Positions 6,680-9,696 of a stretch of DNA of 9,696 nt are shown piece by piece. Under the pieces are notes generated by a model. That model saw only the letters and a list, made by a program, of their open reading frames with translations. It ran no database searches and was not told where the DNA came from. The DNA is from Desulfobacterales bacterium (GTDB taxonomy: Bacteria; Desulfobacterota; Desulfobacteria; Desulfobacterales; UBA11574). The position numbers were made by a program, and so were the translations under genes. The stretch spans positions 1 to 9,696 of the forward strand of contig JAQYVG010000126.1 of assembly GCA_030145595.1 (NCBI GenBank), read 5' to 3'. Each line of letters opens with the position of its first letter. Position 1 is the first letter of the stretch.

Positions 6680-6726
6680 CTACAGAGTCGAGTAGACCAT
6701 GGGAACCTCCCCCTCAGTCTCTCACA

Positions 6727-6760
6727 GACACGGACGTGAACCTCTCGATTCATCCGGCTC
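6727..6760 (-). ncRNA. Group II intron domain V
   Basis: The 34-nt catalytic hairpin starts GAGCCGGATG and keeps the AGC catalytic triad at positions 2-4, a GAGA tetraloop (15-18) and a two-base bulge (25-26). The opposing strand reads CCGTGTC where the family has CCGGTTC. Bases 31-32 are thus U-G instead of G-U, leaving C4 opposite U31 and G3 opposite G32. The triad helix is therefore disrupted, which argues against efficient splicing. Confidence 0.85.
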
Positions 6761-7093
6761 CTCTTATCCAGTCGATAGATAATAACCAGCCATCGACCTT
6801 GTCTTATATGAATAGTTCCTCCCATTTCTGGTTGACCCATTTAATAAGACCGGACAAGCTAACCCCTTCGCTCCATCTCCATTACAGAGACTTCATCACT
6901 ACTACAAGTTAGTCCGCCCCTGTGCCTCGCATCGGTACTCTCATTCTCGTGGGATCTCCACTTGAATTTCTCCCTTAACATCGAAACGACAGGTTCCCAC
7001 GTTCCATGCAAAAGCCTAACTCAGATTCACGCCACCTTTACGCCGGAGGCCGCTTAGGCAGTAAACAGGTTTCCCCTAAACTCATCCTGGACC

Positions 7094-7130
7094 CAATATA
7101 GAAGCCCAGTTTTGACCTCGTCCATAATCT
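7094..7130 (-). other. Exon-binding sequences EBS2 and EBS1 of the intron
   Basis: On the minus strand, AGATTAT (7130-7124, EBS2) and TATATTG (7100-7094, EBS1) are separated by 23 nt in domain I. They are the exact reverse complements of the two consecutive 7-nt blocks of 5' exon. Spacing and order (EBS2 before EBS1) are as expected for this RNA class. Confidence 0.75.
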
Positions 7131-7349
7131 TTCGACGCCTCATCGAATGGTTCGCTTGCGCTCGTCTCTCTGAGTCCTACCTGCCACGATCCTCTGCCGT
7201 GACTTTTCCTAAACGCTCACTACCCTGGCTCTTTACCAACGCAGCTTTAGGTGGTTTGAAGCCTGCTCCTGCAAACCGGCTCCGGGGGGCCCGCCCCCAT
7301 CTTTTGCACAGTTGCGCACACTTTATGAAAAAGTGCGCTCGTGGCGCAC

Positions 7350-7363
7350 TATATTGAGATTAT
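7350..7363 (-). other. Intron-binding target site IBS2-IBS1 in the 5' exon
   Basis: The 14 nt directly before the intron read ATAATCT (IBS2, 7363-7357) and CAATATA (IBS1, 7356-7350) on the minus strand. They pair 14/14 with EBS2 and EBS1. This fixes the 5' junction and shows that the intron sits at a site it recognises. Confidence 0.75.
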
Positions 7364-8069
7364 CTTCAATTTTTATTGACTTGTAAAACTGACGATCCCT
7401 TGCCTGTATTGATAGGCAACATCAAATCAATATCATAGAAGATGTGGTTTGGGAATCTTGATTTTTTTGGGGTCTGTTTTTTGCAGGATGTAAGGCAGTT
7501 ATGTTGTCAGTTTAATTATGTTGTGACTATTTTATTCTCCTCATCTAGTTCTTTTTCTCTTATTCCTAAAAAAAATAAAAAATCCATCTAATTCTTTTAA
7601 TTCCCTTTCCATCTAAATTTTTTCCTGGTAATTTATATGTTGAAGATATAAAGTAAGTCTATAGAGGAAAATTGACCACATTATGGATGTCGCAGGAAGC
7701 CTTATTGGCTGGGCCTCAGGAAAAAAGAGGAGTAATAAATATGACCCTTGAATCCCTGAGAGAGAAAAAAACCCGAGCTCCGGTACTGTGGCTTTAAAGT
7801 CACTATACCAATCTTATAGGGTAACAGTAAGGCAGCGAAGAGGTGCCCCCAGTCATTGATAATTATGTTGCAAGTTTTATTACAAATATGCAACTAATTC
7901 TATAACCTGCTATTATTAATGCAAATCCGAACTTCCACAGCCACTTCTATAAAACCTTATATTTTCAATGGGATAGATCAACTCGCAACATAAAGGCAGA
8001 CATCATGCATTTTGGTTTCAAAAGCCAAAACGCTATATATGGGATTTTCTGGCATCAGCCCAGACTTAA
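7364..8069. other. Gene-poor stretch, about 700 nt
   Basis: No convincing gene. The part at 7525-7640 is T/A-rich with three loosely similar CATCTA-plus-T-run segments. At 7741-7797 an 18-codon plus-strand frame (MTLESLREKK...) has GAGGAG 8 nt upstream of its ATG, good spacing but no recognisable product. Small inverted repeats GTTGCA/TGCAAC (around 7869-7892) and TTTTGG/CCAAAA (8011-8030) occur. The make-up suggests decayed accessory DNA. Confidence 0.5.
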
Positions 8070-8153
8070 AGATGAGGATCTACTCAGACGTGGTACTCGT
8101 TACGTATCACAGGCATTTAAGGGCTCTGTGGCGCCAGGATATATAGCAGTTAT
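8070..8153 (+). repeat. 84-nt dispersed repeat, copy B
   Basis: Gapless partner of 4353-4436, in the same orientation, with about 81% identity overall and 87% in the core from TTACGTATCACA to GCAGTTAT. Here the repeat lies inside an 86-codon open frame (8005-8265) and is not interrupted by a stop, unlike copy A. The frame as a whole lacks recognisable domains and its composition is not convincing, so I annotate only the repeat. The two copies are about 3.7 kb apart, with the ArsF/ArsG-like operon and the intron between them. Confidence 0.7.
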
Positions 8154-8296
8154 CAACAGTTTCGCTGGGTCTGTGATTAGTTGGAGATATCGTCGGTTTT
8201 GCACCAAAATCCACTACCACAATATCTGGAATGACAGACCAAAAATAGAAAGGCGTGGACTGTAAATACCAAATATTTTCTCCTTCTCTTTAACTT

Positions 8297-9696
8297 TTAT
8301 TTCACTATTTCAAAATCTCCGGGTTTCCAACTTTTATCAAACCATGCTTGTAGCGGACCGTATAATCTTAATAATACGTGAAAACCCTTGTTTGGCATGG
8401 TTTGCACCCAGTTGCCTTGTTTGCCTTTCGGGGCTGTTGGGCCAAAGTAAACAGTGACAGAGCCATCTTTGTTCATTTTTAGTCCTTTAGCATTGCCATC
8501 CAAGCCACCGGTTTTCTGGTCAGTTTCCAGAATTGAACGAGTCTGGGTGTCATACACCATAAACGACCAGAAGTCTTTTGCCGGAATAGGTCCGGGCAGG
8601 GTTACCGTGTATCTCTTACCACCGTCAAGCATTTTACCTTTTGCATCCGTTGATGCAATTTCATACACGGAGCCAGAACCTACTTGTGGTTTAACCATAA
8701 ATGGTGTGATACCTGTCGCGAAAAAATGCATACCAACACGATCATCTAATGCACGTGCACCATTTTTATCAAGAAATTCATGACTACCTGATGCCAGTGG
8801 TGAAAACCATTGACGATCCGGGTAAAAATAAACGTCTTTATTCCGCGGCTTAAACATAATAGCCCGCGCCGCGGCATTACCAAGCGCCGCAGCTTCTTTT
8901 AGAATGTTTTTCATTCTCGCATCCGGGTTAAACGGCTGGCCTTTTTTAATACCAATCGCCGCTGCCAGACCTAAAAACTCAGGGTCACCTGAATTTTCGG
9001 GTTCATACTGGATGACCTCATTTAGCTCATCGTAAAAGCTCGCGTCATTTGCATGAATTGTGTTGTATTTTTTATTTGACAAGTTAACAAATTCATTTGC
9101 TTCAGGATTGTTGGCTTGTGCAAGCGGATATATTTTGAATGTTTTTTTAAAACGGGCAATGGCTTGATCATTTTTTCCCGGCTTAGCCACTGCACGAATA
9201 AGCATCCAGTGGCGATATGTTTTGGTTTTTAGAACAAAGTAACCTTTTGGGATTTCACCTTTGTAATCAGAGCCCACTACCAGGTATTTTCCCCCTTTGC
9301 CTCTATCTGGTCCTCCCATCCCTACATCGCCAACGTACTTGAAGTACGCATCATCAATTAAGCCAATAACTGGCACAGAGAGTTCAAAAACAACCGGACC
9401 ATTCTTTACGTCTATTTCTACGTGTATGTAGGGGGTTGTTGTCTGCGGCGTTAACCATAACGATCTTGCATTCATTAACTGCTCAGTGATGCCGATACCT
9501 TTATTTGGCACTATGCCAATTTCACGATGACAATGTAACATGCCATACATGGATGCTGTCGCCATACCGCTTTCAAATAATTGAACTGCACGAGACGTGT
9601 CTAAATAATCGTAAACATTTTTCAGTGTTTCATCGGTTGGGAAACCGTCAACAAATTTTAATTCCCCTATATACTTAGTCTGAACAGAATCTGGGG
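8297..9696 (-). CDS. DUF1254/DUF1214 domain protein, N-terminus beyond the window
   Basis: 465 residues are visible and the frame stays open through the right edge; the first Met inside the window (codon at 9565) is internal, because upstream codons encode family-typical sequence (GFPTDET, YDYLDTSRAVQ). The N-terminal half is the DUF1254 domain (SMYGM, PQTTTPYIHVEIDVKNGPVV, then a phosphate- or sugar-like GGKGGKYLVV turn region). The C-terminal half is DUF1214 (KRYTVTLPGPIPAKDFWSFM, VYDTQTRSILETDQ, VYFGPTAPKG, FHVLLRLYGPLQAWFDKSWKPGD). Family proteins are usually about 450-500 residues and often exported, so only a short N-terminal part is missing. Function is unknown, although relatives are often found near degradation or cell-surface genes. 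It stands next to repeat B in an accessory-looking region. Confidence 0.88.
   Translation of the reverse strand, partial: PDSVQTKYIGELKFVDGFPTDETLKNVYDYLDTSRAVQLFESGMATASMYGMLHCHREIGIVPNKGIGITEQLMNARSLWLTPQTTTPYIHVEIDVKNGPVVFELSVPVIGLIDDAYFKYVGDVGMGGPDRGKGGKYLVVGSDYKGEIPKGYFVLKTKTYRHWMLIRAVAKPGKNDQAIARFKKTFKIYPLAQANNPEANEFVNLSNKKYNTIHANDASFYDELNEVIQYEPENSGDPEFLGLAAAIGIKKGQPFNPDARMKNILKEAAALGNAAARAIMFKPRNKDVYFYPDRQWFSPLASGSHEFLDKNGARALDDRVGMHFFATGITPFMVKPQVGSGSVYEIASTDAKGKMLDGGKRYTVTLPGPIPAKDFWSFMVYDTQTRSILETDQKTGGLDGNAKGLKMNKDGSVTVYFGPTAPKGKQGNWVQTMPNKGFHVLLRLYGPLQAWFDKSWKPGDFEIVK

Larger units (their letters stand above)
6687..7349 (-). mobile_element. Group II intron lacking its reverse transcriptase ORF
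   Basis: A 663-nt ribozyme-like element. The 5' end is the consensus GTGCG (7349 downwards) within the hairpin GTGCGC-CACGA-GCGCAC. The 3' end is set by domain VI: the branch-point A (6693) stands 7 nt from the end, as in the Lactococcus Ll.LtrB intron. Domain V is exactly 34 nt with a GAGA tetraloop (6760-6727). EBS2 (AGATTAT, 7130-7124) and EBS1 (TATATTG, 7100-7094) pair perfectly with the 14 nt directly before the intron. Domain III with the GATGAAG-type segment is near 6900. Domain IV (about 6845-6762, basal stem AACCAG/CTGGTT) has no maturase gene; intact relatives carry one of over 1 kb. It must therefore rely on a maturase from elsewhere or be dead. Confidence 0.88.

Noticed and set aside
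6467..6912. Several 60-90 codon frames over the 6.5-6.9 kb region on both strands
   Set aside because: They lie across the group II intron RNA domains III-VI and its flank; the minus-strand frame at 6840-6655 simply translates domains IV-VI.
7112..7357. 81-codon plus-strand frame
   Set aside because: It is antisense to domain I of the intron, including EBS2 and the 5' end, so it is explained by the RNA structure.
8005..8265. 86-codon plus-strand open frame as a gene
   Set aside because: There is only a weak AAAGG upstream, no known motif and an unusual residue mix; about a third of it is the 84-nt repeat. Kept as a repeat only.
1..9696. CRISPR array, tRNA or rRNA genes
   Set aside because: No regularly spaced identical repeats, no cloverleaf-like sequence and no rRNA segment were seen when reading both strands.

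Overview
The window looks like a chromosomal stretch from an anaerobic Gram-negative bacterium, most plausibly of the Desulfobacterota (Desulfobacterales-like). The basis is an inner-membrane AsmA protein, which implies an outer membrane, a rubredoxin-less rubrerythrin-type ferritin, and an ArsF/ArsG-like thiol-redox pair common in sulfate reducers and other anaerobes. The taxonomic call is inference only; there is no rRNA or marker gene here.

Left part (1-4262). Three minus-strand genes read ferritin-like diiron protein (3676-3167), CheR-type methyltransferase (3157-2354), then AsmA family protein (2301-181). The first two are 9 nt apart and probably co-transcribed; asmA follows after 52 nt and has its own strong ribosome binding site. 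A hot-dog thioesterase of the PaaI type (3828-4262, plus) diverges from the ferritin gene across a 151-nt promoter region.

Middle (4263-6460). A TrmO/TsaA-type tRNA-modification methyltransferase (4922-4506, minus) converges on the thioesterase. The 243-nt gap between them holds a nested inverted repeat and one copy of an 84-nt repeat. Upstream lies a two-gene minus-strand operon with a 1-nt stop/start overlap. It encodes an exported CPSC thioredoxin-fold protein (ArsF-like) and a six-helix CcdA/DsbD-like membrane protein (ArsG-like). Its promoter region carries a perfect 7+4+7 palindrome.

Right part (6460-9696). This is gene-poor accessory DNA. It holds an ORF-less group II intron on the minus strand (7349-6687). 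Both ends can be placed by sequence: the 5' GTGCG end, a 34-nt domain V, and a domain VI whose branch-point A lies 7 nt from the 3' end. Two 7-nt exon-binding sequences in domain I match the 14 nt of 5' flank without a mismatch. Domain IV is only about 85 nt long and encodes no reverse transcriptase, and the catalytic-triad helix of domain V has two adjacent base changes. Next to the intron are a short orphan C-terminal coding tail followed by a hairpin, about 900 nt with no convincing gene, and the second copy of the 84-nt repeat. The window ends inside a DUF1254/DUF1214 family gene (minus strand, N-terminus beyond the edge).

Most genes here are ordinary housekeeping or accessory functions. 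The observations most worth following are the trans-dependent or dead group II intron with its perfect target match, the repeated 84-nt element, and the ArsF/ArsG pair, which looks like a periplasmic thiol-redox relay rather than an arsenic operon.
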